A DNA stretch of 64,000 nt from Otis tarda (taxonomy: Eukaryota > Chordata > Aves > Otidiformes > Otididae), in assembly GCA_026413225.1 (NCBI GenBank), contig CM048552.1, positions 140,815,053 to 140,879,052 of the forward strand, written 5' to 3'. Position 1 is the stretch's first letter, and each line of letters opens with the position of its first letter. The notes under the pieces were generated by a model that did no database searches, was not told the DNA's origin, and worked only from the letters and a program-made list of their open reading frames with translations. Position numbers and translations under genes: made by a program. Of this stretch, positions 1-10,880 are shown piece after piece.

Positions 1-2269
1 TATATCCACAAAGTTATTAAGCATAGAACTCCTGTTTGGGTACTCTACTGAAAATAAATAGAGTTAGGAAAGTATATAAGAATTTATGACTAGATATCTT
101 TGTTTAATTGAGTAACCTGGTTTCTTCAGTGATCCAGATAATGAATCATTGACCAGGAACATCCTATGGGAAGTGACAATATGACTTCTGACATGTCAAA
201 TCCTTTTAACTGATCTACAACTAAGAAAAGCATGATGTTTTTTTCTTATACAAATACAGATTTGGTCCAGAGAGATTAGGAATAGTTATCTATTAAAGAT
301 ATTATCAATGGTGAGGATGAAGAAAGCAGCATCACCTTCAATAACACTTTATGTTTTAAGTAATGTGTCTGTAATGCTTTAATCTAAAGAAACCATAAGT
401 ATGAAGAAAAGTACATCCTCTCTCCTGATTGCTAACCACTAGTTGTTAACCACTGTAACAACTATGAAGACTATCTTGTGTTACTTTCCATAGTTTAAAA
501 TTACAGAACTGCATAATTCTTCAGAATGACTTGTCTGAAAGATGCTTTTCACAAGACATTGGGAAAATGCCATCTCAGTGACAGAGATTTTTGGGTTTCC
601 TTAGAATTCCATCTTTGAGAAAACTACATCATTTGGATTAAATATTTTTAAACAATCTCTTTCAGCATCTCATTAAATTGAGCTATTATTTCCCAACTGC
701 AAAAAAAAAAAGTATTTTCAATATATTGGCTATATAAACAGCTGTTGAACACACATCTGTGTGACTGATTCTGTCACAAGGCATATAATTAATCCGATAA
801 TTTCTCCATGTGGCTGAAGAACTGCAGCTGAAATAGATGGTGGGTAAAGAAAGACACAATTTCTCAATTTAGGGAGTGGGATGAGTGCTTTACCGCACCC
901 TTTGATAATGTGCTTCACTTATTGAAGTCAATTTTTGTTAAAATTTTATGATATTTTCCCATTTGTGATTGCTAACTTCAAACACCTGTCACTCTTCATA
1001 TGTTTATCTGACACTCTAAGGCAACAGGCAGCTCTGACTTCATGACTACATCACTAAATCCGTATATACGGTCAGATACTTTTTCCATGCTATCACAGAA
1101 GCAGATCACACTAGCTGGTTAACAATGAAGATTGTCCAGGTCTTTTCCTTTATGTCCTACAAAGGCTGTTTTTTCATGCTTAAAACCAGTATATTTTTTT
1201 TGCTTTTGCTTTGATGTTAGAAACAAATAATCTAGATCAATTCTCTTGTTTGAATTATAAAAACAAAGCCACTTGTATTTGTCCCTCTACAAACTCGCAG
1301 TCAACTTGTTAGAATCCATTGAATAGTGCTGAACAGAAGGAACTGTCCTCCTACCTTAAAAAATTACTAGTTTTCATTCATATTCTTTTTACACTTTTAC
1401 TTCTAACTTATTTTTCAATGCTCATAGGTATTTTAAGTTTAGAACAGTCACCTTATTAAATGCAAGGTAAACACTTTGCTGCAATTGAGTTTCAAACTAT
1501 GTACCTTTTTGTAGCCTCTTTAGCTTTATCTATTGGAATTACTTCCGCTAGCTGCCATCTGAACAGCCAATTTTTAGTCCCTATCATTTAATGAATCTTC
1601 TGTGTATTCCCTATCCTTTCTCTTTTCTTTTTTTTTTTCCCTTGTCCTAAACCATGGTAATTTACCCACTTCTTTTCTTCTAGCCTCCTTTTTGATAATA
1701 GTGCTACATTCCTTTTCTCTTCATCACAGTGACAAGTCCCTTATCCATATAAAAAAAAATTATTAAGCCCCTGAGGGATTCTAAAATTTATGCCACAGAT
1801 ACATCAATATATATGTATTTTTTTCCATGAAAAACAAACACTCAAGTTCAAATGGTAACTAGAAAGACTAGTCTAGAGCAGTAAGAGGTAATTAAGTGAA
1901 CTAGGAAATCATAGATAGGATAGTAAAGGCATGAAAAACTTATCTCACAATTAATTGAAAGAAAAGTTTCATTCAGCTAGATATCTTATATCAACCTCCC
2001 TTCCAAATCAAAGACACCTATGAAAGATATGCTGGATCAGGCATAGCTCACTATACTCATAACTCACTATGAATAAAGGTTTTCTGCTTTTATTTTTTCC
2101 CATTCCTCTACTTTTCACACCTAAGCACCTCAGTAATATTTTAATGTTTAATAATACTGATGTTTTTTCTCCACTCCAATAATTCCATTTGAATAATGGT
2201 CTATGTATTACTAAATTGAGTAAGGTAACATTGCTTTGTCACTGAGGCAGTAGAGTTCACTTCTCCAAG
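1..2269. other. Unique AT-rich DNA, no gene seen
   Basis: No open frame here resembles a known protein. The longest frames are about 60 codons, as expected by chance in AT-rich DNA. A short A-run lies at 701-711. No repeat family is recognised. Confidence 0.6.
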
Positions 2270-4077
2270 GAAAGAAATTATCATTGGACAAGATAAAAGG
2301 AAGGATGAAAGGAAGACCAGGGAGAATGCTGGCCCTCTCCAGAAGGGAACAGGAGACCTAGTTGCCGTGACATGGAGAAGGCTGAGGCACTCCATGACTT
2401 TTTTGCCTCAGTCTTCACCAAAAAGGGCTCTAACAACATTGTTCAAGTTGCAGAAGGCAAAAGCAGGGGCTGGGAGAATAAAGAACTACCCACTGTAGCA
2501 GAAGAGCAGGTTCAGAACATCTAAGGCCCCTGAAGATGCACAAGTCCATGGAACCTGATGAGATGCATCCACGGGTCCTGAAGGAACTGGCGGATGAAGT
2601 TGCCAAGCCACTATCCATCATATTTGAGAAGTTGTGGCAGTCGCTTGAGGTTCCTGCCAACAGGAAAAGGGGTAACATAATCCCTATTTCTAAAAGGGAA
2701 AAAAGGAAGACCCAGGGAACTACAAGCCAGTCAGTCTTAATTCTGTGCCTGGCAAGGTCATGGAGCAGATTCTCCTGGAAACCATGCTAAGGCACATGCG
2801 AAATAAGGAGGTGATTGGTGACAGCCAACATGGCTTCACTAAGGACAAATCATGCTAACCAATTTGACAATATTTATGATGGGGTTACAGCATTGGTGGA
2901 CAAGTGACAACCAACTGATGTCATCTACCTGGACTTGTGCAAAGCATTTAACACTGTCCCTCATGACATCCTTCTCTCTAAACTGGAGAGACATGGATTT
3001 GACAGATGGACCACTTGGTCAATAAGGAATTGGCTGGATGGCAACGCTCAAAGAGTTGTGGTCAATAACTCAATGTCAAAGTGGAGATTAGTGACAAGTG
3101 GCATGCCTCAGGGGTCAGTATTGGGACTGGTGCTGTTTAACGTCTTTGTCAGTGACATGGACAGTGGGATAGAGTGCACCCTCAGCAAGTTTGCCAACAA
3201 CACCAAGCTATGTGGTATGGTCAACATGGTGGAAGGAAGAGATGCCATCCAGAAGGACCTTGGTGGGTGGAGAGGTGGGCCCGTGCAAATCTCATGAAGT
3301 TCAACAAGGCCAAGTGCAAGCTCCTGCTCATGGGTCGGGGCAATCCCAAGCACAAATACAGGCTGGGTGGAGAATGGATTGAGAGCAGCCCTGAGGAGAA
3401 GGACTTGAAGACGCTGGTGGACAAGAAGCACAACATCAGCTGGCAATGTGCACTTGCAGTCCAGAAAGCCAACCACATCCTGGGCTGCATCTAGAGAAGT
3501 GTTCCTGGCAAGCTGAGGGAGTTGATTCTCCCCCTTTACTCTGCTCTCATGAAATGCCACCTGGAGTAATGCATCCAGCTCTGGAGCTCCCAGTGTAAGA
3601 AAGATGTGGACCTGTTGGAGTGAGTCTAGAGGAGGGTCATAAAAATGATCAAAGGGCTGGAGCAACTCTTCTATGAAGAAAGGCTGAGAGGCTGTTCAGT
3701 CTAGAGAACAGAAGACTCCAGTGAGATCTTAAAGTGATCTTCCAGTACCTAAAGAGGTATTATAAGAAAGACAAGGAGAAACTCTTCAGCAGGCCTGTTG
3801 TGACAGGATGAGGGGTAATAGTTTTAAAATAGAAGGAAGTATATTCAGATTAGATATTAGGAATTTTTTTTTTACAATGAGGGTGGTGGAATACTGGAAC
3901 AAGTTGTCCAGAGAGATTGTGGATGCCCCAACCCTGGAAACATTTGAGGCCAGGTTGGACAGGACTCTGAGCAACCTGATCTAGTTGGAGATGTCCCTGC
4001 TCCTTGCAGGGGAGTTCAACTAGTTCACCTTTAAAGGTCCCTCCCAACCCTAATGATTCTATGATTCTATGATTCTA
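2270..4077 (+). mobile_element. CR1 LINE copy 1, 5'-truncated, RT region decayed
   Basis: Non-LTR retrotransposon of the CR1 clade. Translating all three plus frames piecewise recovers most of the reverse-transcriptase part of ORF2: HDFFASVFT near 2395, [19 protein letters not shown] near 2560, a Q-H-G-F-T-K block near 2830, [14 protein letters not shown] near 2930, GMPQGSVLG near 3105, and the thumb and C-terminal part with NKLSREIVDAP-like residues near 3900. Several frameshifts and stops separate the blocks. The catalytic FADD motif reads FANN near 3190, so both metal-binding aspartates are lost. The 3' end carries CCTTTAAAGGTCCCTCCCAA followed by ATTCTATG-type repeats at about 4053-4077, which sets the strand. 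The endonuclease domain is absent because of 5' truncation; the 5' edge is uncertain by some tens of bases. Confidence 0.92.
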
Positions 4078-6201
4078 AGAAACGTAATAAAACATAATAA
4101 AATAAAGGTTATTCCTGAATTCCTGCAGGGCACTTGTATCTGTTACACTCATGACATTTTAAGTTAAAATATGTAGAAGCATTACAGAATAGTCAGAAGC
4201 AGAACTGTAATCAATACTGATTTATTATTATCTCCCACATGTAACAGTACTTGTTTGGACAGAATAAACTCTTACTTCTGTCATTTAATCTCTGTGATTC
4301 CTTTGTGTTCTTTGTTCATAAAAATAATAACCCTATTTGAATAGAACTGAAAATTTCCAACTGCAGTCACCTGAAACACACATTTTTTTTCCCTATGTTT
4401 ATATGCAGATTCCTACACTACAGCTGCTTCGGGGTCATGAAACTCTGAACTCAGCAGTCTTATGTAAGAGGAATGAAACCAGATCAGCTCCTGACTGAAG
4501 ATTGCTTCTGATATTGTGAAAACTAATGCTAGCTAGTTGCCAGTCTTTCATCTGTTCTTTTACAGATTAGTTTGTGTGATCTCTAGCCCCAAGCAAGCCT
4601 CAGAGTATTACAGGCATCACAGTCTTGTGGGCTGGCATCCCTTTGAAAGTGAGATATTTCTAACCATTTTAATTGCATTCCCCTTGACCTTTCCATTTCT
4701 GCCATAGCTGTCTTGAAACACCCCAATCTTTAATCAATATTCCGTGTGCTAGTACATCATCATTTTTATTCTGTCATCTCTTTATTGATAATTCGATTTA
4801 CTTTTCTGCTTAAAGCTTGCAAGACTTCGATTTATACCATCTTGTGACTGTGCCAGCATGACCACTGATGTCTAAATGGCTTTGCCTGAGTTAACACCAC
4901 AGAAGACAGATGGTACCGCCAAACAGCAAAAAAGACCATCTGTAAGTAGAGGTCAGAAGATGACTACTTTTAGAAATTTAGAGGAATGGTTATACACACA
5001 TGGCTTCTACAAGAGGAAAATTTTCTTGATGTCTGCATGTTGGGCAGACAGTACTCTAAGATTTAGTCAAATTAATTCAACTTTGCAGTCAATGATAAAT
5101 TTATGTGTTTGCCTTTTCTCACTTTCACTTCATCTAGTCCTCCTAAAGACTTCAAAAAACAGTGTGTCCTAAAGACACAAAAATTTTGTGATCCATGTTC
5201 TCTAGTTCTCAATTTGGAAGAGAAATATCTATGAGTACAATGCTTCATAGTTTTATATTTGGAGAAAAAAAAAAAATCCCCCCGAAGATCTATCATGTTA
5301 CCGTTTCAGTAAAGATGATCCAACAGTTTCCATTCTGTAGATGTCATGGCTTTGGTACAAAGCAGTGCTTTCTGAAAAAAAATCCTGTGTCTGTTAATCT
5401 GTTAAAGGACTTTTTTCCTTAACCTCTAGGAAGTAAACATGAAGGCATTCTAGTTCTTCAGAAGCCCTAGTTCCGTCTCCTGTAGCTACCTAAGACACCT
5501 TTTCACATCATAAATAATCTTAAAGAATCCAAATTTGTTCTTTCTTTCCATTAGAGGAAGAAATTTTTATATATTAGCTGACTCAAGTCAGATCAACCTG
5601 CTAAATTTTCTAGTCCTGTGCAGTAGGAAACTGCTTATCAGGAAGTTACTAAGGAACTTCCTTGAAGCAATCACCTTGCCATATTCAATGATAACTTTTT
5701 ATCAAAAAGTGTGAAAGTACTTGTCCTGTCCAATCTGAAATGCATAATCCCCACATATTATCTAAGATACTTCCTTGTATGGACATAGTTACTCTCACTG
5801 TATTAATTTCTTGGTTGTCTGTCTTCATGTTCAGAAACATAATGAAAAGCCCACACACTGTATACTGGCATAGCAAATAACTGTTATTTCATCTGCTTGG
5901 GGATGTAATCCTTTGTACTCATTGTCCATGAGCACGACCACTTCTGAAATACTTATTGCACGGGATGCTGTTTTGCACTGAACTGAAAGTTGGTGGTCCA
6001 TTATGATTCCAGTGGGAAAAGCTTCTAGACTCCATAAGGTATTATTTAAAATTCTATTAATTAGAGATAATACTATGGAAAAAAAAAAGAGATAATAATA
6101 TAGATAATCTTACCACCTTTTAGATACTGGGAACACAAAGTTGTGCAGCACTGAGCAGACCTCCAATCTGCACAGCATGCTGTGCAGAGCGCATCATGGA
6201 G
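4078..6201. other. Unique AT-rich DNA, possible ancient CR1 trace
   Basis: No convincing gene. Frames of up to 98 codons at 4876-5172 have no recognisable motif. The stretch 4640-4850 faintly resembles the minus-strand 3' half of old amniote CR1 elements, but the match is too weak to call separately. Confidence 0.5.
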
Positions 6202-6281
6202 GAATAGAATAGAATAGAATAGAATAGAATAGAATAGAATAGAATAGAATAGAATAGAATAGAATAGAATAGAATAGAATA
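6202..6281. repeat. (AGAAT)16 pentanucleotide microsatellite
   Basis: Sixteen uninterrupted GAATA units, 80 bp. It sits exactly at the 3' end of a minus-strand CR1 fragment, where the (ATTCTATG)n-type tail belongs, so it probably grew from the CR1 tail. A pure array of this length is expected to vary between individuals. Confidence 0.97.
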
Positions 6282-6600
6282 TTTCAGTGGGAAGTAACCT
6301 ACAGCCACCATCTAGTCCAACTGACTGATCAATTCAAGGTTGACCAAGTTACAGCAAGTTATTAAGGGCATTGTCCAAATGCCTCTTAAACAGCGACGGG
6401 CCTGGGGCACTGTCTCTCTATAGGAAGCCTGATTCAGTGTTTGACCATCCTCCTTGTAAAAAAACATTTCCTAATGTCCAGTCCAAACCTCTCCTGGCAC
6501 AGCTTTGACCTACTCCCACGTGTCCTATCACTGGATACAAGGGAGAAGAGCTCAGCACCTCCCTCTCCGCTTCCCCTCCTCAGGAAGCTGGCTTTCCTCC
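6282..6600 (-). mobile_element. CR1 LINE 3' fragment, old
   Basis: On the minus strand this is the CR1 C-terminal region and 3' UTR. The plus strand shows the antisense landmarks: CATCTAGTCCAACTGACTG-like sequence near 6310, CCTGGGGCACTGTCTC near 6400, CTAATGTCCAGTCCAAACCT near 6470 and CTTCCCCTCCTCAGGAAGC near 6570. It is more diverged than the neighbouring copies. The region after 6600 to about 6708 is AT-rich filler. Confidence 0.85.
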
Positions 6601-6708
6601 TCTATTTTTAAAACTAACTTTTAAATTAAAAATATGTATTCCAACTACAAAAATTTAAAAAATATTTTAAAATACAGCATCAAAATTTTAAAATATGGGA
6701 TAATATAT

Positions 6709-7787
6709 GTCCTGCACTACATCCTTGTCTCTAAACTGGAGAGACATGGATTTGATGGAAGGACTACTCAGTGAATAAGGAATTGGCTGGATGGTTTCAA
6801 CTCAAAGAGTTGCGGTCAACAGCTCGATGTCCAAGTGGAGACTGGTGGTGAGTAGCATTCATCAGGGGTTAGTACTGGGACCAGCGCTGTTTAACGCCTT
6901 TGTCAGCAACATGCACAGTGGGATTGAAGCATCCTCAGCAAGTTTACCAACAACACCAAGCTGTGTGGTGCAATCAGCCTGCTGGAGGGACGGGATGCCA
7001 TGCAGAGGGATTTTGACAGGCTTGAGCAGTAGGTCCCTGTGAAATCTGGGTCCTGCACATGGGTCAGGGCAATCTCAAGCACAAATACAGGCTAGGTGGA
7101 GAATGGATTGCAAGCAGCCCTAAGGAGAACGACTTGGAGGTTTTGGTTGATGAAAAGCTCAACATAAGCGGGCAATGTGCGCTCACAGCACAGATATCCA
7201 ATCATATCCTGTGCTGCATCAAAAGAAAAGTTTCCAGCAGGTCGAGGGAAGTGATTCTCCCTGTTCTTATGAAGGCCTACCTAGAGTGCTGCCTTCAGCA
7301 CTGCAGCTCCCAACATAACAAAGACATGAACCTGTTGGAGCGGGTGCAGAGGAGGGTCACAAAAATGACAAGAGAGCTGGAGCACCTCTCCTATGAGGAA
7401 AGGCTGAGTGAATTAGCATTGTTCAGACTGGAGAAGACTCCAAGGAGACTTTATTGCAGTCTTTCAATAGTTAAAGGGGGCTTATAAGAAAGATGGGCAC
7501 AAAGTTTTTACAAAGGCCTATTGCAATAGGACAAGGGGTAGTGGTTTTAAACTAAGAAAGAGTACATTCAGACTTAATATGAGAAAGACAGTTTTTACAA
7601 CGAGAGTGATGCAGCACTGGAACAGGTTGCCCAGGGAAGTGGTAGATGCACCATGCCTGGAAACATTCAAGGTCAGGTTGGATGAGGCTCTGAGCAACCT
7701 GATCTAGTTGGAGATGTCCCTGCTCCTTGCAGGGGGTTTCGACTAGGTGACCTTTAAAGGTCCCTTCCAACCCAAACCATTCTATGA
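6709..7787 (+). mobile_element. CR1 LINE copy 2, 5'-truncated, RT decayed
   Basis: Begins abruptly inside the RT palm ([12 protein letters not shown] near 6735) and runs to the CR1 3' UTR (CCTTTAAAGGTCCCTTCCAA near 7751). Visible blocks: RNWLDG-like at 6780, [15 protein letters not shown] at 6805, a degraded PQGSVLGP block at 6865, and a long open piece from 7059 to 7487 covering the thumb (WIASSPKENDLEVLVDEKLN, LERVQRRVTKM, YEERLSELALF). The catalytic motif reads FTNN near 6940, again with both aspartates replaced by asparagine, as in the copy 2.6 kb upstream on the same strand. It is closely related to that copy in sequence. Confidence 0.92.
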
Positions 7788-9206
7788 ATTTAACTCACAC
7801 AATACTATTCTCTGTATGAATCAGACATTTCCCTTTATTTTGCAAAGAGGTTATTAATTCAAACCCGTATTTTAACAAAAAATATAAACAAGTAAAGCAA
7901 CAGAAGTACCTATCCATGGTCCATTTCTGCTGCTCATCTCAGGCTGGTGTGCCAGTCTGCAGAGCAGCACCCAGCAGTGCAGCTGGAAGAAGGAGATTCT
8001 CTCAATTTGGTCATTTGAGATACTATAGGATTTTCTTACAAGAAGCCAACTGTATTCATAATTTCTACTGTCAAATAGAGAGAATGTTCATATGAGAACT
8101 CGTTGTTGCACTGTTAGACAAAGGCAAGAACATGCAGATGGCATAATTGCCAGTAACAAGTGGGAGCTGCCTGCAGGCTCTTCTATTACCATTTACCAAA
8201 CAAGGTTATCCTGTGGCCAGATAATGTATGCTGCACAACATGGGTCTGAAGAACATGCTGAAAATGCAGCACTGTGTGGCACTGCACAGCATGGCACAGA
8301 ATGCCCATGCTTACTCAGGTTATCAGTTAGGTGAATCATTAACTGCTCCAAGTAGTGATCCTCCAGTCAGGATCATTACAGGTGCACACTTTGGGGTTTT
8401 TTTGTTTTTTTTCTGTTTGTAGGTTTTTTCCAACTGTATGTCTGTAGCTACTGTAGGTTTCTTTATTGTTCTATTATCTTTATTTTTATTCTATTTATTC
8501 TTAAACTTTTGTCTTATATTTTCTTCAAGGATCTTTCTTCAAGGATCTATGTTTGGCTGTCATTCAAGAACAGACCCAGAAGGAGGACATGAATCTAGAG
8601 GTCTTCCTGCAAACTTGTAGGTGATTTTTTTTTTTTTCACATTACCAAAAGTTCCCAGAGAAGTGTGTTACTTTCTTATGGAGAATTGGTCTGGAAGAGA
8701 TTATTGAGAGCACAAGTGGCTTTATTTCAAGATAAGATGTGGAGTGTCGTAATGTCATTATGTTCACTGCTTCATTTATGTCTGTGTATTTTAGGGACAT
8801 GGGACTGAAAAAGTCCTCCTGGCTCATCAAACCAAGTCCCTTGCTACTGCAGGAACCATTTAATCTGATTTTGTCCATAAGTTTACAAACACATAAATTA
8901 CTTTAATTTATAAATATCTCCATGACTAAAGAAGCCAAAATGTCCCGGAGGCTCAGTTGGACTCATGTTCCTAAATTATAAAGGTACTTCAGAATTCTCA
9001 CTGTTAATTATACTTTCTCATGTTTATATCTCAAGGGTGTGAGACTTAATTCTAGAAATAGGTACTAACACAGATGAGGAGAAAGATGCTTGTGGGGGGG
9101 TAGAAGGTAAATGTTTTCACTGCAGAATGCAGTTTCAAATAGGTATACTTAAACTAGCTTCAAATTACAATGGACAAGAAGACTTACTTAGTGGTACAAA
9201 AGTAGG
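7788..9206. other. Unique DNA, no gene seen
   Basis: No recognisable coding or RNA gene. Short frames at 8092-8334 and 8438-8620 lack motifs. T-rich runs occur near 8395-8412 and 8625-8640. A small tandem CTTCAAGGATCT duplication lies at about 8523-8546. Confidence 0.6.
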
Positions 9207-10880
9207 AATCATAGAATCATAGAATCACATGGTTGGATGGGACCTATAAGATCATCTAGTCCAACCGTCTTCCCACTACCATTGCTGCCACAGGTACTAA
9301 ACCATATCTTGTAGCTCCTCATCAAGCCGCCTCTTGAACACTGCCAAAGACGGCGACTCCACCACCTCCCTGGGCAGGCCATTCCAGTGCCTGACCACTC
9401 TTTGGGAGAAAAAGTTTTTCCTCATGTCCAATCTAAACCTCCTCTGGTACAACTTGTGGCCACTTCCTCGGGTCCTGCTTGCTGCCTGGGAGAAGAGGCC
9501 AAACCCCTGCCCATCACAACCTGCCCTCAGGAAGCTATAGAGTGCAATGAGATCTCCCCTGAGCCTCCTCTTCTCCAGACTAAACAATCCCAACTCTCTC
9601 AGCCACTCCTCATAAGACTTGTGCTCCAGACCCCTCACCAGCTTTGTTGCCCTTCTCTGGACACGTTCCAGGGCTTCAATGCCTTTCTTGTAGTGAGGGG
9701 CCCAAAACTGAACACAATACTCGAGGTGCGGCCTCACCAGTGCCGAATACAGGGGGATGATTACCTCCCTGCTCCTGCTGGCCACACTATTTCTAATGCA
9801 GGCCAGGATGCCGTTGGCCCTCTTGGCCACCTGGGCACACTGTTGGCTCATGTTCAGCTGAGCATCAACCAATACCCCCAGGTCCCTTTCCTCTTCACAG
9901 TCCTCCAGCCACTCAGCTCCAAGCCTATAGCGCTGCATGGGGTTATTGTGGCCAAAGTGCAGGACCCGACACTTGGCCTTGTTGAACCTCATCCCATTCA
10001 GCTCAGCCCAGCGATCCAGCCTATCCAGATCCCTCTGAAGGGCCTCCCTACCCTCAGGCAGATCAACACCACCACCCAACTTGGTGTCATCTGCAAACTT
10101 ACTGAGGGTACACTCAATCCCCTCGTCTAGGTCATCAATAAAGATATTGAACAAGATGGGCCCAAGTACCGACCCCTGGGGGACACCACTTGTAACAGGC
10201 TGCCAGCTGGACCTGACTCCATTAACTACTACCCGCTGGGCACGGCTCCCTAGCCAGTTCTTTATCCAAAGAAGGGTATACCTACCCAGTCCACGGGCAG
10301 CCAGTTTCCCTAGGAGAATACTGTGAGAGACCGTGTCAAAGGCTTTGCTGAAGTCCAGGTAGACCACATCAACAGCCTTTCCCTCATCCACCAGTCTGGT
10401 CACCCAGTCGTAAAAGGAAATCAGGTTGGTCAAGCACGACCTGCCTTTCGTGAACCCGTGCTGGCTGGGCCTGATCCCCTGGATGCCACGCATATGCCGA
10501 GTGATCTCACCCAAGATGATTTGCTCCATAACTTTCCCAGGTACTGAGGTCAGGCTGACAGGCCTGTAGTTCCCCGGATCATCCTTATGGCCCTTCTTGT
10601 AGATGGGAGTCACATCAGCAAGCCTCCAATCCTCCGGGACCTCCCCAGATAACCAGGAGCACTGGTAGATGGCCCCCACCAACTCCCTTAGCACCCTAGG
10701 ATGGAGCCCATCCGGTCCCGTGGACTTGTGGCAACCCAGATGGAGGAGGAGCTCTCTAACTGTCTCCGCCTGTACCACAGGGGGTGTATTCGGCCTGGCA
10801 GGATAACTGATCTGCCTATTAAAGGCAGAAGTAAAGAAGGCGTTGAGGACCTCAGCCTTCTCCTTATCCTCAGGAAAGAA
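9207..10880 (-). mobile_element. CR1 LINE copy 3, youngest-looking, RT frame open
   Basis: Minus-strand CR1 with a short 3' UTR (GGTTGGATGGGACC on the plus strand near 9231) and tandem CATAGAAT tail units at about 9207-9226. It is 5'-truncated at about 10880, just before the residues [10 protein letters not shown], so endonuclease and linker are missing. Unlike every other copy in the window its coding part is unbroken. The 3'-UTR type differs from copies 1 and 2, so it belongs to another CR1 subfamily. Confidence 0.95.
9297..10877 (-). CDS. CR1 ORF2 fragment: reverse transcriptase and C-terminal domain, intact frame
   Basis: The open frame runs from the 5' truncation (about 10877) to a stop at 9297. 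A GTG at 10778 would give 493 codons, but the frame continues upstream through [17 protein letters not shown], so no true start is present. RT landmarks in order: [106 protein letters not shown] (both catalytic aspartates kept), then the thumb and the conserved C-terminal [13 protein letters not shown] segment. In a whole CR1 this enzyme primes reverse transcription on nicked chromosomal DNA. Here it has no endonuclease and no promoter, so it is a fragment and is not expected to act. Confidence 0.85.
   Translation of the reverse strand, partial: FPEDKEKAEVLNAFFTSAFNRQISYPARPNTPPVVQAETVRELLLHLGCHKSTGPDGLHPRVLRELVGAIYQCSWLSGEVPEDWRLADVTPIYKKGHKDDPGNYRPVSLTSVPGKVMEQIILGEITRHMRGIQGIRPSQHGFTKGRSCLTNLISFYDWVTRLVDEGKAVDVVYLDFSKAFDTVSHSILLGKLAARGLGRYTLLWIKNWLGSRAQRVVVNGVRSSWQPVTSGVPQGSVLGPILFNIFIDDLDEGIECTLSKFADDTKLGGGVDLPEGREALQRDLDRLDRWAELNGMRFNKAKCRVLHFGHNNPMQRYRLGAEWLEDCEEERDLGVLVDAQLNMSQQCAQVAKRANGILACIRNSVASRSREVIIPLYSALVRPHLEYCVQFWAPHYKKGIEALERVQRRATKLVRGLEHKSYEEWLRELGLFSLEKRRLRGDLIALYSFLRAGCDGQGFGLFSQAASRTRGSGHKLYQRRFRLDMRKNFFSQRVVRHWNGLPREVVESPSLAVFKRRLDEELQDMV

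Noticed and set aside
6202..6281. CRISPR-like regular array
   Set aside because: A pure 5-bp microsatellite without spacers in a vertebrate genome.
9387..10547. Several plus-strand open frames (up to 247 codons)
   Set aside because: They are antisense shadows of the intact CR1 RT frame on the minus strand.
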